Of a DNA stretch of 21,253 nucleotides, positions 1 to 8,633 are shown piece after piece. This DNA comes from Deltaproteobacteria bacterium. GTDB lineage: Bacteria > Desulfobacterota > Desulfobacteria > Desulfobacterales > Desulfobacteraceae. The stretch covers positions 1 to 21,253 of the forward strand of contig QMMT01000002.1 of the NCBI GenBank assembly GCA_003647385.1, written 5' to 3'. Position 1 is the stretch's first letter. Every line of letters begins with the position of its first letter. Made by a program: the position numbers and the translations under genes. Below the pieces are notes generated by a model. That model made no database searches. It saw only the letters and a list, made by a program, of their open reading frames with translations, and was not told the DNA's origin.

Positions 1-395
1 AAACAAAAAACAAAATTCGGGTATTAATTGCAAAACCCGGCCTGGACGGGCATGACAAGGGGGCTAAAATTGTAGCTCTGGCCTTAAGAGATGCAGGCAT
101 GGAAGTGATCTATTCAGGTCTTCACCAGACCCTTGACCAGATCATGCAGACTGCCACCCAGGAAGCTGTGGATGTTATCGGGTTAAGCATTATGTCCGGG
201 GCACACCTGCCTATATGTGAAAAACTTATCGGCATGATGAAAGAGCAGGGACTTACCGATGTTTACCTGACCGTGGGCGGCGTCATTCCCCACCAGGATA
301 TCCCCAAACTCAAAGAAATGGGTGTGGCTGAGGTGTTTCCCGGCGGAATCTCATTTGAGGGCATTACAACCGGCATGAATAAGTTATTTGAATAA
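1..395 (+). CDS. B12-binding small subunit of an acyl-CoA mutase (5' end outside window)
   Basis: This is the adenosylcobalamin-binding subunit of a methylmalonyl-CoA-mutase-type enzyme, which carries the B12 cofactor for carbon-skeleton rearrangement of an acyl-CoA. The reading frame is open from base 3 and already encodes the family motif: LDGHDKG, the DxHxxG signature whose His becomes the lower cobalt ligand, lies at about bases 42-62, upstream of the first in-frame ATG at 99. The true start is therefore left of the window, and a start at 99 would delete the B12 ligand. Later family motifs are present: a GLHQT segment, GLSIMSGAHL and a C-terminal VGGVIP...FPGG stretch. About 130 residues are visible, close to the usual size of a stand-alone B12 domain, so little is missing. 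The catalytic subunit starts 18 bases downstream, as expected for a two-subunit mutase. The protein is soluble. The substrate cannot be read from this subunit. Confidence 0.93.
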   Translation, partial: TKNKIRVLIAKPGLDGHDKGAKIVALALRDAGMEVIYSGLHQTLDQIMQTATQEAVDVIGLSIMSGAHLPICEKLIGMMKEQGLTDVYLTVGGVIPHQDIPKLKEMGVAEVFPGGISFEGITTGMNKLFE

Positions 396-413
396 TATGA
401 GAGGTAAAAAATA

Positions 414-2063
414 ATGGGTGTTGCAAAATATATCAAGGATGAAAGAGGTGCAATAAAAGAGGTTGTCTACCAGTCCGGCATAAAGGTAAAACCGGCCTAT
501 GGTCCTGAAGATCTTGAAAAGGCAGGTTTTACTTATGAAAAGGATCTGGGTGCTCCCGGAGAATATCCTTTTACCAGAAGTCTTCATCCCCAGAGCTATC
601 GCAGTCGTGCCTGGACCACAAGGCAGTACACAGGGTTTGGCACCCCCGAAGAGACCAATGAACGGTTCAAGCTCATGATCGCAAATGGCCAGAACGGCCT
701 GAACGTGGCCTTTGATCTTCCCACACAGATGGGCTATGACTCGGATCACCCTTTAGCCGAAGGTGAAGTTGGCCGGGTGGGCATGGCCATTGATTCGCTG
801 AAAGATTTTGAAACCGCTTTTGCAGGCATTCCTCTGGACCGGATAGGATCAGGGTTGACCATCAATGCTGTTGCCACCATTATGATGGCCATGTATCAGG
901 CAACAGCAGAAAAATCCGGATATTCCAAAAATCAGATTTCCACAACTCCCCAGAATGATATTTTAAAGGAAATGATCGGCCGGGGGGCCTGGATTTTTCC
1001 TGTTGAACATGGTGTAAGGCTTGTGGGAGACTCAATTGAATATGCGGTTAAGGAGCTGCCCAAATCCAACCCCGTCAGCCTGTGCGGATACCATATCCGT
1101 GAATCCGGGGCCACACCGGCCCAGGAAATCGCCTATGCCTTTGAGATTGCCAAAGCTTACATTGATAATGTAACAAACAGAGGCATCAAGCCGGAAGATT
1201 TTGTGGGGCGCTTTTCCTTTAACTTTAATGTCTACGGCAACCTGTGGGAACAGATTGCCAAGTTCAGGGCAGCCAGAAAACTCTGGGCGAAAATGCTGAA
1301 AAATGAATATGGCGTTACAGATAAAAAGAAACTCTTCTTACGGGGGCTTTTTGGCGGCGGCGGTTCCGGCCTGACCAAGGAACAGCCGGAAAACAACATC
1401 ATGAGAGGAGCCTATTATGCACTGGGAGCCGCCCTGTCCGGTGCCCAGACCACGGCTTTATGCTCTTTTGATGAAGCCTATACCATCCCCACTCCGCGCT
1501 CTGCACTCTTATCTTTGCGAACCCTTGAAATGCTCATGGATGAGGTGGGGTTGCGGGATACAGTTGACCCCCTTGCAGGATCCTATTTTATTGAAACCCT
1601 CACCCTTGAGATGGAAGAAAAAATCCTCGAGGAAATGAAAGAGGTCCAAAAATGGGGGGGCATGGTCAAAAGCATATCAAACGGTTTCATCCAGCGGAAA
1701 GTCTCCAGACAGGCCTATGAATTTGAAAAAGGCCTCCAGTCAGGAGAGTACAGGAAAGTGGGCCTTAATCCTGAAGGAACACCTGAAACAACAGATGCTG
1801 GAAATGAAAAAACAGATGTAGAGCTCCATGAATACAACGAAGAATGGGCTATAAAATCCAAATCCAATTTAAAAGAACTTCGGGCAACCCGGAATGACAA
1901 GGAAGTGACGTCTTCTCTTACGGCTCTTGAAAAAGCAGCCAAAGGCACTGAGAATGTCATGCCTCATCTGGTAAAATGCTGCCATGCATATGCCACGGTT
2001 GGGGAGATGGCGGGTGTATTCAGAGATGCATTCGGGGAGTGGAACGAGCCGGATTTTTATTAA
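414..2063 (+). CDS. Catalytic large subunit of a B12-dependent acyl-CoA mutase, probably not a standard methylmalonyl-CoA mutase
   Basis: This 549-residue TIM-barrel subunit pairs with the upstream B12 subunit. Family landmarks include YPFTR (51-55), WTTRQYTGF (67-75), FDLPTQMGYDSD (100-111), QNDILKE (180-186) and GYHIRESGA (225-233). Against the Propionibacterium methylmalonyl-CoA mutase as I remember it, Tyr89 corresponds to Y72, Gln197 to Q180, Arg207 to R190, His244 to H227 and Glu247 to E230. Tyr89 and Arg207 hold the free carboxylate; isobutyryl- and 2-hydroxyisobutyryl-CoA mutases change them. Keeping both suggests a dicarboxylic acyl-CoA. In contrast, Tyr75 and Met78 become H58 and S61, and the usual SLHTN loop before DEA reads TTALC (346-350). 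These changes argue against ordinary methylmalonyl-CoA. With HyuAB and an aryl-CoA ligase next door, (2-aminophenyl)succinyl-CoA mutase of indoleacetate breakdown is a good candidate. The ATG at 414 has a GAGAGG ribosome site. A general propionate-pathway mutase remains possible but less likely. Confidence 0.9.
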   Translation: MGVAKYIKDERGAIKEVVYQSGIKVKPAYGPEDLEKAGFTYEKDLGAPGEYPFTRSLHPQSYRSRAWTTRQYTGFGTPEETNERFKLMIANGQNGLNVAFDLPTQMGYDSDHPLAEGEVGRVGMAIDSLKDFETAFAGIPLDRIGSGLTINAVATIMMAMYQATAEKSGYSKNQISTTPQNDILKEMIGRGAWIFPVEHGVRLVGDSIEYAVKELPKSNPVSLCGYHIRESGATPAQEIAYAFEIAKAYIDNVTNRGIKPEDFVGRFSFNFNVYGNLWEQIAKFRAARKLWAKMLKNEYGVTDKKKLFLRGLFGGGGSGLTKEQPENNIMRGAYYALGAALSGAQTTALCSFDEAYTIPTPRSALLSLRTLEMLMDEVGLRDTVDPLAGSYFIETLTLEMEEKILEEMKEVQKWGGMVKSISNGFIQRKVSRQAYEFEKGLQSGEYRKVGLNPEGTPETTDAGNEKTDVELHEYNEEWAIKSKSNLKELRATRNDKEVTSSLTALEKAAKGTENVMPHLVKCCHAYATVGEMAGVFRDAFGEWNEPDFY

Positions 2064-2080
2064 AGAATAGGAGGTTTAAT

Positions 2081-4189
2081 TTGGAACAACCGACATACCG
2101 CTTAGGATGTGATATTGGCGGAACTTTTACAGACTTTGTGCTTGTGAATAATATAACAGGTGAATTTCATACAAATAAATGCCTGACCACTCCTTCTGAT
2201 CCGTCAGATGCCATTGAAAAAGGGGTAAGGGAACTTGCCCAGATCCTACCAGGCTTCATGGACAATGTTGAAGAAATCATTCACGGAACCACCCTGGTTA
2301 TCAATGCAATTATTGAAAGAAAAGGTGCCAGGACAGCTCTGATAACCACAAAGGGATTCAGGGATATCTTAGAACTTGGCAGAGAAAAACGATATGATGC
2401 CTATGATATTTTCAGCGAATACCCCGAACCCATCGTTCCCAGAGCAGACAGAGCAGAAATTGATGAACGGCAGACGTTTGACGGCAGAGTACTAAAAGAG
2501 GTAGATGAAAAAGAGGTGGTCACCCTCCTTGAAAAATTTAAAAAGGACGGGATAGAATCCATTGCAGTCTGTTTTATCAACTCTTATGAAAACTCAAAAA
2601 ATGAAAAAAAGGTAAAAGAGATTATAGAAAAAGAGGTGCCTGATCTGTTTTTATCCACATCATTTGAAGTTCTTCCGGAAATAAAGGAATATGAACGGAC
2701 CTGTACAACAGCTATCAATGCCTATGTAAAACCCATCACTTACTGGTATTTAAATAAACTGGTGACCCGGCTTGGAACCATCGGGTTTGACGGTAAACTT
2801 TTTATCATGCTGTCCTCGGGTGGGATAACGTCTGTTGAAACAGCAAAAGATTTTCCTGTCAGAATCATTGAATCAGGGCCGACGGCTGCGGTGATTGCAT
2901 CTCAGCACTATGGAAAAATGTTTAACATCAAGGATATGTTCTGTTTTGACATGGGCGGTACCACAGCCAAATCTTGTCTGATCCAGGATGGCCACGCAGG
3001 GCTGGTATCCACCTTTGAGGTTGGACGGGTGCAGCGCTTTCAAAAAGGTTCCGGTCTTCCCATCCAGGTGCCTGTTGTGGACTTGATGGAAATTGGTGCA
3101 GGCGGAGGAAGTATCGCTAAAATCAGCACTCTCGGGTTGTTACAGGTTGGACCTGAAAGCGCCGGCGCTGATCCAGGGCCTGCATGTTACAAACAGGGAG
3201 GAGATAATCCGACCGTAACAGATGCTGATCTTGTCCTGGGATACCTTGACCCTGATTTTTTCCTTGGCGGCACTATGAAGCTTGATATAGAGCTTTCCAA
3301 AAAAGCCATAGAAGAAAAAATTGCCAAACCATTGGGCACAACAATGGTTGAAGCCGCTTTTGGTATCCATGATCTTATCAATGAAACCATGGCATCGGCT
3401 GCCAAAACCCATATTGCGGAAAAAGGAGGCAATCCCAACATCGTTACCGTGTCAGCCTTTGGCGGAGCAGGCCCTGTTCATACTTACGGACTTGCCAAAA
3501 AAATAGGCGCCCGGGCCATTCTTGTACCACCGCTTGCAGGCGTTGGATCAGCCCTTGGCTTTTTTACAGCTCCAGTGGCATTTGATCTTTCAAGAAGCCA
3601 CAGGAAAGTACTTGATGAAGCTGATTTTAAGGCAATTGAACTGCTTTTTAATGAGCTGGAGCAAGAGAGTGCCAAAATATTGGAAGGCGCCCAGAGCGGT
3701 GATGAAATCATTTTTGAAAGAACCCTTTTAATGCGGTTTGTGGGTCAGGGCGCTGAGATAGATCTTTCTATTGAAATGAAAAATTTTTCAAAATTTTCAA
3801 AAGACGACATCAGAACCATGTTTGATGAAGAATATAAACGGCTTTACGGCAGAACCAGCGTTGAATCACCTGTGGAATTTGTAACGTTCAAGGTTCGGGC
3901 AAGCCTTCCTAAAAAACCCTTTTCAATCTCAAAACTATCGACTGAAAATAGAAATCTTCAAACCTGTGTCAAGGGTGAGCGTCAGGCATTTTCCGTCATC
4001 AAAAAGGATTATATCCCCTTTACAGTTTATGACCGGTCTAAATTATTTACCGATGCAAAATTTAATGGCCCCGCCATTATCGAGGAACGTGAATCCACCA
4101 TTGTAATGGGAGAGGACGCCACTGCCCGGGTTGATGAATTCGGGTTTATCTGGATCAATATCGTTAAGTCAGACGGGGAGGATAAATAA
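2081..4189 (+). CDS. HyuA-type ATP-binding subunit (hydantoinase A/oxoprolinase/acetone carboxylase family)
   Basis: This 702-residue protein belongs to the HyuA family, the ASKHA-fold subunit that binds ATP and phosphorylates or otherwise activates a substrate for its HyuB partner. Visible landmarks are the N-terminal phosphate loop DIGGTFTD (11-18), HGTT (68-71), RIIESGP (261-267), the second phosphate loop FDMGGTTAK (289-297), EIGAGGGSIA (337-346) and ESAGADPGPACY (359-370). I place the start at TTG 2081, because AGGAGG lies six bases upstream (2069-2074) and the fold begins at once; the longer frame from 1976 would overlap the mutase gene by 88 bases with a tail unlike the family. The gene overlaps the next by one base (TAATG), so the two subunits are translationally coupled. 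Family members hydrolyse lactams and hydantoins (5-oxoprolinase, N-methylhydantoinase) or carboxylate ketones. Between mutase and ligase, ATP-dependent opening of an oxindole-type lactam is my preferred role. Confidence 0.92.
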   Translation: MEQPTYRLGCDIGGTFTDFVLVNNITGEFHTNKCLTTPSDPSDAIEKGVRELAQILPGFMDNVEEIIHGTTLVINAIIERKGARTALITTKGFRDILELGREKRYDAYDIFSEYPEPIVPRADRAEIDERQTFDGRVLKEVDEKEVVTLLEKFKKDGIESIAVCFINSYENSKNEKKVKEIIEKEVPDLFLSTSFEVLPEIKEYERTCTTAINAYVKPITYWYLNKLVTRLGTIGFDGKLFIMLSSGGITSVETAKDFPVRIIESGPTAAVIASQHYGKMFNIKDMFCFDMGGTTAKSCLIQDGHAGLVSTFEVGRVQRFQKGSGLPIQVPVVDLMEIGAGGGSIAKISTLGLLQVGPESAGADPGPACYKQGGDNPTVTDADLVLGYLDPDFFLGGTMKLDIELSKKAIEEKIAKPLGTTMVEAAFGIHDLINETMASAAKTHIAEKGGNPNIVTVSAFGGAGPVHTYGLAKKIGARAILVPPLAGVGSALGFFTAPVAFDLSRSHRKVLDEADFKAIELLFNELEQESAKILEGAQSGDEIIFERTLLMRFVGQGAEIDLSIEMKNFSKFSKDDIRTMFDEEYKRLYGRTSVESPVEFVTFKVRASLPKKPFSISKLSTENRNLQTCVKGERQAFSVIKKDYIPFTVYDRSKLFTDAKFNGPAIIEERESTIVMGEDATARVDEFGFIWINIVKSDGEDK

Positions 4190-5940
4190 TGACGACTACA
4201 AAAAGCAAATTCGACCCGATTACCTTGGAAATTCTCTGGAAACGGCTTGTTTCCATTGTAGACGAGTCTGATGCATCAGTTATCAGAACAGCCTTTTCAA
4301 GTCTTTTAAGGGATGCCCATGATTATACCTGCATGTTTACAGACAGCCGTGGACAGGAACTTGTGCAGGGGACATTATGTACACCCGGTCAGGCAGGTGC
4401 CATGGCTTTGGGAATGAAAAAGATTGTCAACTCCATCCCCCTGGAAGATTACAATGAGGGCGATGTCTTTATCATCAATGATCCCTGGCTTCTGGCAGGA
4501 CATTTAAATGATGTCTGCGTGTGGAGTCCTATATTTTTCAAGGGCAGGCCTGTGGCATTTACAGCATGTGTATTCCATCATACGGACATAGGCGGAAGAA
4601 CGGCTTCGGACAACCGTGATGTCTATGCAGAAGGGCTTTATATCCCTTTAACAAAACTCTATGATGCAGGCAAGCTCAATGAGAGCCTGGTGAACATGAT
4701 CCGCTGGAATGTCAGAACCGCAACAGAGTTTGACGGAGATATCCGTTCCCAGGTAGCGGCAAATCATATCTGTTCCCAGAAAATCATAGAAATGATGGAA
4801 GATGAAGGACTTGATACCCTTGATGACCTGGCGGATGAAATTATTGATAGAACTGAAATCAGTATGCGGTCTGCCATTGAAAAAATCACCGATGGGACTT
4901 ATGCCCATGAAGGCATTATCGAAGGGGCTGGAAACAAACCCGATATCCCTATCAAGCTGACCGTTAAAGTAGATGGTTCCAACATCCATGTTGATTTTGA
5001 CGGCACATCCAAACAGGTAAACTGGGGGGTGAATGTTGTTTACAATTTTACCTATGCCTATGTGTTCATGGCGATTAAATCCGCTTTTGACCCGGGGATA
5101 CCCATCAATGAGGGTGCGATCCGTCCCATAACAATGACAGCGCCTGAAGGAACCATTGTCAATTGTACATTCCCGGCAGCTGTAGCAGCAAGAATGGTGG
5201 TGGGCCATTTTATGACTGAAATGGTATTTAATGCCCTTGCCAAAGCCGCTCCCGACAATATTATCGCCGGTTCAGGCGGAACACCTGCCCAGACCAATAT
5301 TTTTCATGGTTCCTTTGCCAATGGCAAGCCATGGCACACCATGATTATCCGTGGCGGCGGAATGGGAGCTTCTTCCAGATTTGACGGCCATCACTGTGCT
5401 ATTTTCCCGGCCAACGGTGCAAACACACCGGTTGAGATTCTTGAAAGTGATACCACCATGATTGTTGAATCAAGAGGTCTGATTGAAGACTCGGGAGGCC
5501 CTGGAAAACAGCGGGGTGGTATTGGCAGACAGATGATCATACGGTCCCCGGGTGGAGAGGGAAGGGACAGTGAAGATTCACCTAGTGAAAATGATCCGGG
5601 GACAACTTCCATAGCCGTGCAGGCAGGACGCTATATTTATCCTCCCGACGGCATATTCGGCGGGAAAGACGGCTCCCTGGCAAAATATCTTAAAAATGGT
5701 GAGAATGCGGATCCAAGCGGCCTGACCTTCTGTGATCCAGGCGACCGGATCTCGTTTATCAGTGCCGGCGGCGGTGGATATGGTGATCCTTTTGAACGGG
5801 ACCCAGAAGCGGTTGAACGTGATGTCCAATATGGGTATGTCAGCATTGAAAAAGCAAAACAGGATTACGGTGTTATTATCGACCCTGATTCTCTGGCCCT
5901 TGACTTAGAGGCCACACAAAAACTCCGTGGGAATAAATAA
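4189..5940 (+). CDS. HyuB-type catalytic subunit (hydantoinase B/oxoprolinase/acetone carboxylase alpha family)
   Basis: This is the partner of the preceding HyuA protein. The 583-residue product opens with the family's DPITLEILWKRL (9-20), then NDPWLLAGHLND (97-108), FHHTDIGG (129-136) with probable metal or substrate ligands, and ends with the typical GGGGYGDP (527-534) and its short helical tail. The length matches stand-alone HyuB proteins of 510-600 residues rather than the larger acetone carboxylase alpha chain. No third small zinc subunit, as in acetone or acetophenone carboxylase, follows: the next gene is a CoA ligase. This favours hydrolysis of a cyclic amide over ketone carboxylation, although a gamma subunit could lie elsewhere. 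The ATG overlaps the HyuA stop. The protein is cytoplasmic, with no signal peptide or membrane segment. Confidence 0.92.
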   Translation: MTTTKSKFDPITLEILWKRLVSIVDESDASVIRTAFSSLLRDAHDYTCMFTDSRGQELVQGTLCTPGQAGAMALGMKKIVNSIPLEDYNEGDVFIINDPWLLAGHLNDVCVWSPIFFKGRPVAFTACVFHHTDIGGRTASDNRDVYAEGLYIPLTKLYDAGKLNESLVNMIRWNVRTATEFDGDIRSQVAANHICSQKIIEMMEDEGLDTLDDLADEIIDRTEISMRSAIEKITDGTYAHEGIIEGAGNKPDIPIKLTVKVDGSNIHVDFDGTSKQVNWGVNVVYNFTYAYVFMAIKSAFDPGIPINEGAIRPITMTAPEGTIVNCTFPAAVAARMVVGHFMTEMVFNALAKAAPDNIIAGSGGTPAQTNIFHGSFANGKPWHTMIIRGGGMGASSRFDGHHCAIFPANGANTPVEILESDTTMIVESRGLIEDSGGPGKQRGGIGRQMIIRSPGGEGRDSEDSPSENDPGTTSIAVQAGRYIYPPDGIFGGKDGSLAKYLKNGENADPSGLTFCDPGDRISFISAGGGGYGDPFERDPEAVERDVQYGYVSIEKAKQDYGVIIDPDSLALDLEATQKLRGNK

Positions 5941-5953
5941 GGAAGCAAAAAAA

Positions 5954-7243
5954 ATGAATACTACCTTTATGCCGCAGTTCAAAGATATAGACCAACTCTT
6001 TGAGCATCAACTTGAAGGACTTAAATGGACTATTGACCATACCTACAATGGGTCAGCCTTTTACAAAAAACAATTTGAAAAAGCAGGGATCACCCCTGGA
6101 GATATAACATCGCTGGATGACCTGAATCGTCTTCCCTTTACAACCGGAAATGATCTAAAGGAAGGGTATCCCCTGCCACTTTTGTCCGTACCGGAAAGAG
6201 ACGTGGTCCGCATTCATGCGTCCTCGGGAACTACGGGTAAAAGAAAAGTCCTTTCCTACACGCAAAATGATCTTATAGTATGGTTTGATATGTTTGCAAG
6301 ATGCTATGAAATGGCAGGGCTTACAAAAGAAGACCGGGTACAGATTGCAGTGGGATACGGGGTCTGGACAGCCGGTATGGGATTCCAACTGGGATGTGAA
6401 CGCTTAGGTGCCATGGCTGTTCCCGTGGGTCCGGGCAATATTGATATGCAATGCCAGTTCCTTGTGGATCTACAGTCAACAGTTTTTTGCTGTACGGCTT
6501 CCATGGCGCTTCTCATGGCCGAAGAAATCAACAAACGAGGCATTAAAGAGCAGATTAATTTAAAAAAGATTATCCTTGGATCGGAGCGGTGCAGTTCTGC
6601 CATGCGGGCAAAAATTAAAGACCTTCTGGGATTGGAAGATATGTTTGACATCACCGGTATGACAGAGCTTTACGGCCCGGGAACCGGGCTTGACTGTCAT
6701 AAACATGAAGGAATTCACTACTGGGCAGACAAGTATATCCTTGAAATTTTAGATCCGGATACTCTGAAACCGGTAAAAGATGGAGACGTTGGAGAAATGG
6801 TGGTCACCACCCTTTGCAAAGAGGCGGCTCCCCTTGTGCGGTATCGGACAAGGGATCTTACCCGCAAGATCTCAAGGCCCTGTTCCTGTGGAAATATCCT
6901 CCCCATGCATGATAAAATCATGGGACGTTCCGATGACATGATCATCTTAAAGGGTGTTAATATCTATCCCGGACAAATTGATGAGGTCTTGTCTTCCATA
7001 CCTGAGGTGGGAAGTGAATATCAACTTCATCTTGAAAGAAAAGCCGACGGAAAGGATTATATGACCATAAAGACTGAATCAAGACAGGGGTCTGATTCAG
7101 CTGATACTGAAAATATTAAAGCCAAAATTAAAAAAACGATAAAATCAAAGATCATGGTCAGCTGTGATGCACAGATCTGTGCCTATGGCGACCTGCCCCG
7201 GTTTGAAGGAAAAACCAGACGTATCTTTGATAACCGCAGCTAA
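5954..7243 (+). CDS. Phenylacetate-CoA ligase-type (PaaK family) aryl acid-CoA ligase
   Basis: This AMP-forming acyl-CoA ligase activates an aromatic or arylacetic acid with ATP and CoA. Adenylate-forming motifs are in order: ASSGTTGKRKV (89-99) as phosphate loop, TGMTELYGPG (234-243), YRTRD (297-301), GRSDDMIILKG (324-334) and a C-terminal Lys (K420) in FEGKTRRIFD, the usual adenylation lysine. The PaaK-like CSCG (310-313) is present. The 429-residue length fits PaaK rather than the 500-600-residue acetyl-CoA or benzoate ligases. I choose ATG 5954, preceded by an AGGAAG-like site; an upstream GTG at 5927 would overlap hyuB and add nine low-complexity residues. It sits 13 bases after hyuB and 14 before the Mo hydroxylase. 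Candidate substrates are indoleacetate or the ring-opened (2-aminophenyl) acid; anthranilate and phenylacetate cannot be excluded from sequence alone. Confidence 0.92.
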   Translation: MNTTFMPQFKDIDQLFEHQLEGLKWTIDHTYNGSAFYKKQFEKAGITPGDITSLDDLNRLPFTTGNDLKEGYPLPLLSVPERDVVRIHASSGTTGKRKVLSYTQNDLIVWFDMFARCYEMAGLTKEDRVQIAVGYGVWTAGMGFQLGCERLGAMAVPVGPGNIDMQCQFLVDLQSTVFCCTASMALLMAEEINKRGIKEQINLKKIILGSERCSSAMRAKIKDLLGLEDMFDITGMTELYGPGTGLDCHKHEGIHYWADKYILEILDPDTLKPVKDGDVGEMVVTTLCKEAAPLVRYRTRDLTRKISRPCSCGNILPMHDKIMGRSDDMIILKGVNIYPGQIDEVLSSIPEVGSEYQLHLERKADGKDYMTIKTESRQGSDSADTENIKAKIKKTIKSKIMVSCDAQICAYGDLPRFEGKTRRIFDNRS

Positions 7244-7257
7244 GGAGAAAAAACTCT

Positions 7258-8139
7258 ATGAAAGCATTTAAGTATGTATCCCCCACAACTGTTGAGCAGG
7301 CCATTGATTTCCATGGTCAGCACAGCGAAACAGCCAGATATATTGGCGGGGGAACCGATGTGATTGTCAAAGTCAAAGAAGGCTGGAGTGAACCGGACTA
7401 TTTGATTTCCCTGAAAAAAATTGAAGAAATGAGTGAGCTGCATAAAAATGATGCCACTCAGGAGCTTTCCATTGGTGCCATGGTCACCCATGCCACCCTT
7501 GAAAAATCCCTCATGATCCGGAACGAGTATCCCATTATTTATGATGCAGTTTCCAATATCGGGTCTTTACAGGTGAGAAATGTGGGAACCATCGGCGGCA
7601 ACCTGATCAATGCCGTACCATCGGCTGACGGGGCCATTCCCTTGATTGCCCTGGATGGAATGGCACTGCTTCATGGTCCTGATGGAGAACGGTCCGTAGA
7701 GGTAAAAGATTTATTTGTCGCTCCCTATAAAACCATTTTAAAACCCAGGGAAATTTTAAAGAAGATCACGCTCCCTCCCCTGGCTCCCCACACCGGAAGT
7801 GCCTATATCAAGTTCGGCCGCAGGGCTGCCATGGAGCTGCCCTTGATCGGTGTAGGGGTTTTGTTGACACTGGAAGACGATCTTGCAACCTGTGCAAAGG
7901 CAAGGATCTGTTTAGGGGTTGCTGCCCCTGTCCCCATGAGGGCATTTGATGCGGAAAAACTTCTAGCAGGGAAAAAAATTAATGAAGAGATTCTGATTGA
8001 GGCCGGTAAAATTGCTGCAGACGAATCCAAGGTCAGGGACAGTATCAGGGGAAAAGCATGGCACAGAAAAGAGATGATACGGGTCCAGGTCAGACGAATG
8101 GGACTTAAATGTCTTGAAATTATAAAAGATAAAAATTAG
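7258..8139 (+). CDS. Molybdenum hydroxylase 1, FAD-binding medium subunit
   Basis: This is the FAD subunit of a xanthine-dehydrogenase-family enzyme. It passes electrons from the iron-sulfur subunit to the physiological acceptor. The 293-residue product carries the two FAD pyrophosphate-binding motifs, IGGGTD (29-34) and TIGGNL (111-116), followed by the usual CO-dehydrogenase flavoprotein C-terminal domain. Unlike its paralogue at 10920, it has no cysteine-rich insertion between TIGGN and the following DGA segment, so it should contain only FAD. AAGGAGA precedes the ATG by about ten bases. It is the first of a FAD, 2Fe-2S, Mo gene triplet and follows the CoA ligase by 14 bases, which points to a hydroxylase working in the same pathway. 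Confidence 0.93.
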   Translation: MKAFKYVSPTTVEQAIDFHGQHSETARYIGGGTDVIVKVKEGWSEPDYLISLKKIEEMSELHKNDATQELSIGAMVTHATLEKSLMIRNEYPIIYDAVSNIGSLQVRNVGTIGGNLINAVPSADGAIPLIALDGMALLHGPDGERSVEVKDLFVAPYKTILKPREILKKITLPPLAPHTGSAYIKFGRRAAMELPLIGVGVLLTLEDDLATCAKARICLGVAAPVPMRAFDAEKLLAGKKINEEILIEAGKIAADESKVRDSIRGKAWHRKEMIRVQVRRMGLKCLEIIKDKN

Positions 8140-8153
8140 GAGAAACTTTACCC

Positions 8154-8633
8154 ATGACAACAAACATATCTTTTTCATTAAATGGTGATGAGATCTCTTA
8201 TGATGTCAAAGACCATTGGACCCTGTTACACCTGTTAAGGGAAAAAATGGGGCTTATCGGAACAAAAGAGGGCTGCGGAAATGGCGAATGCGGTGCCTGT
8301 ACGGTTATTGTTGATAAACTGGCTATAAATTCCTGCCTTTATCTGGCGGTTGAAGTGGATGGAAAAACCATTGAAACCATAGAGGGACTTGCCTCTACCG
8401 AGGGCAGTCTACATCCCCTGCAACAGTCTTTTGTGGACAACGGCGGGATTCAGTGCGGGTTCTGCACACCGGGAATGATCATGTCTTCCAAAGCATTACT
8501 GGATGAAAATCCTGATGCGGATCGAGAAGAAATAAAACATGCTCTTGCCGGAAATATATGCCGATGTACCGGATATATACAAATTTTTGAATCTGTTGAA
8601 GCTGTCAAAGGCATGGGAGGACAAAATGAGTAA
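8154..8633 (+). CDS. Molybdenum hydroxylase 1, two-[2Fe-2S] small subunit
   Basis: This 159-residue electron-transfer subunit holds two [2Fe-2S] clusters. The plant-ferredoxin-type cluster is ligated by C41, C46, C49 and C61 (CGNGECGAC, then NSC). The second, alpha-helical cluster is ligated by C101, C104, C136 and C138 (CGFCTPG and CRCTGY). All eight ligands expected for the family are present and the length is standard. The ribosome site AGGAGAAA merges with the preceding gene's stop codon. The last codons overlap the start of the Mo subunit by eight bases, indicating translational coupling. It connects the Mo site to the FAD subunit in the cytoplasm. Confidence 0.96.
   Translation: MTTNISFSLNGDEISYDVKDHWTLLHLLREKMGLIGTKEGCGNGECGACTVIVDKLAINSCLYLAVEVDGKTIETIEGLASTEGSLHPLQQSFVDNGGIQCGFCTPGMIMSSKALLDENPDADREEIKHALAGNICRCTGYIQIFESVEAVKGMGGQNE

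Noticed and set aside
99..395. Start of the B12 subunit at the ATG at 99
   Set aside because: The LDGHDKG cobalamin-binding motif lies upstream in the same open frame, so the gene must begin before the window.
1..2063. Ordinary methylmalonyl-CoA mutase of propionate metabolism
   Set aside because: Changed residues near the active site (H58, S61, TTALC loop) and the setting with HyuAB and aryl-CoA ligase make this less likely, though it is not excluded.
1976..2080. HyuA start at the ATG at 1976
   Set aside because: It would overlap the mutase coding region by 88 bases and add a tail unlike the family; TTG 2081 has an ideal AGGAGG site.
4648..5208. 186-codon open frame on the minus strand
   Set aside because: It lies fully inside hyuB, has no recognisable domain and looks like a shadow of the real gene.
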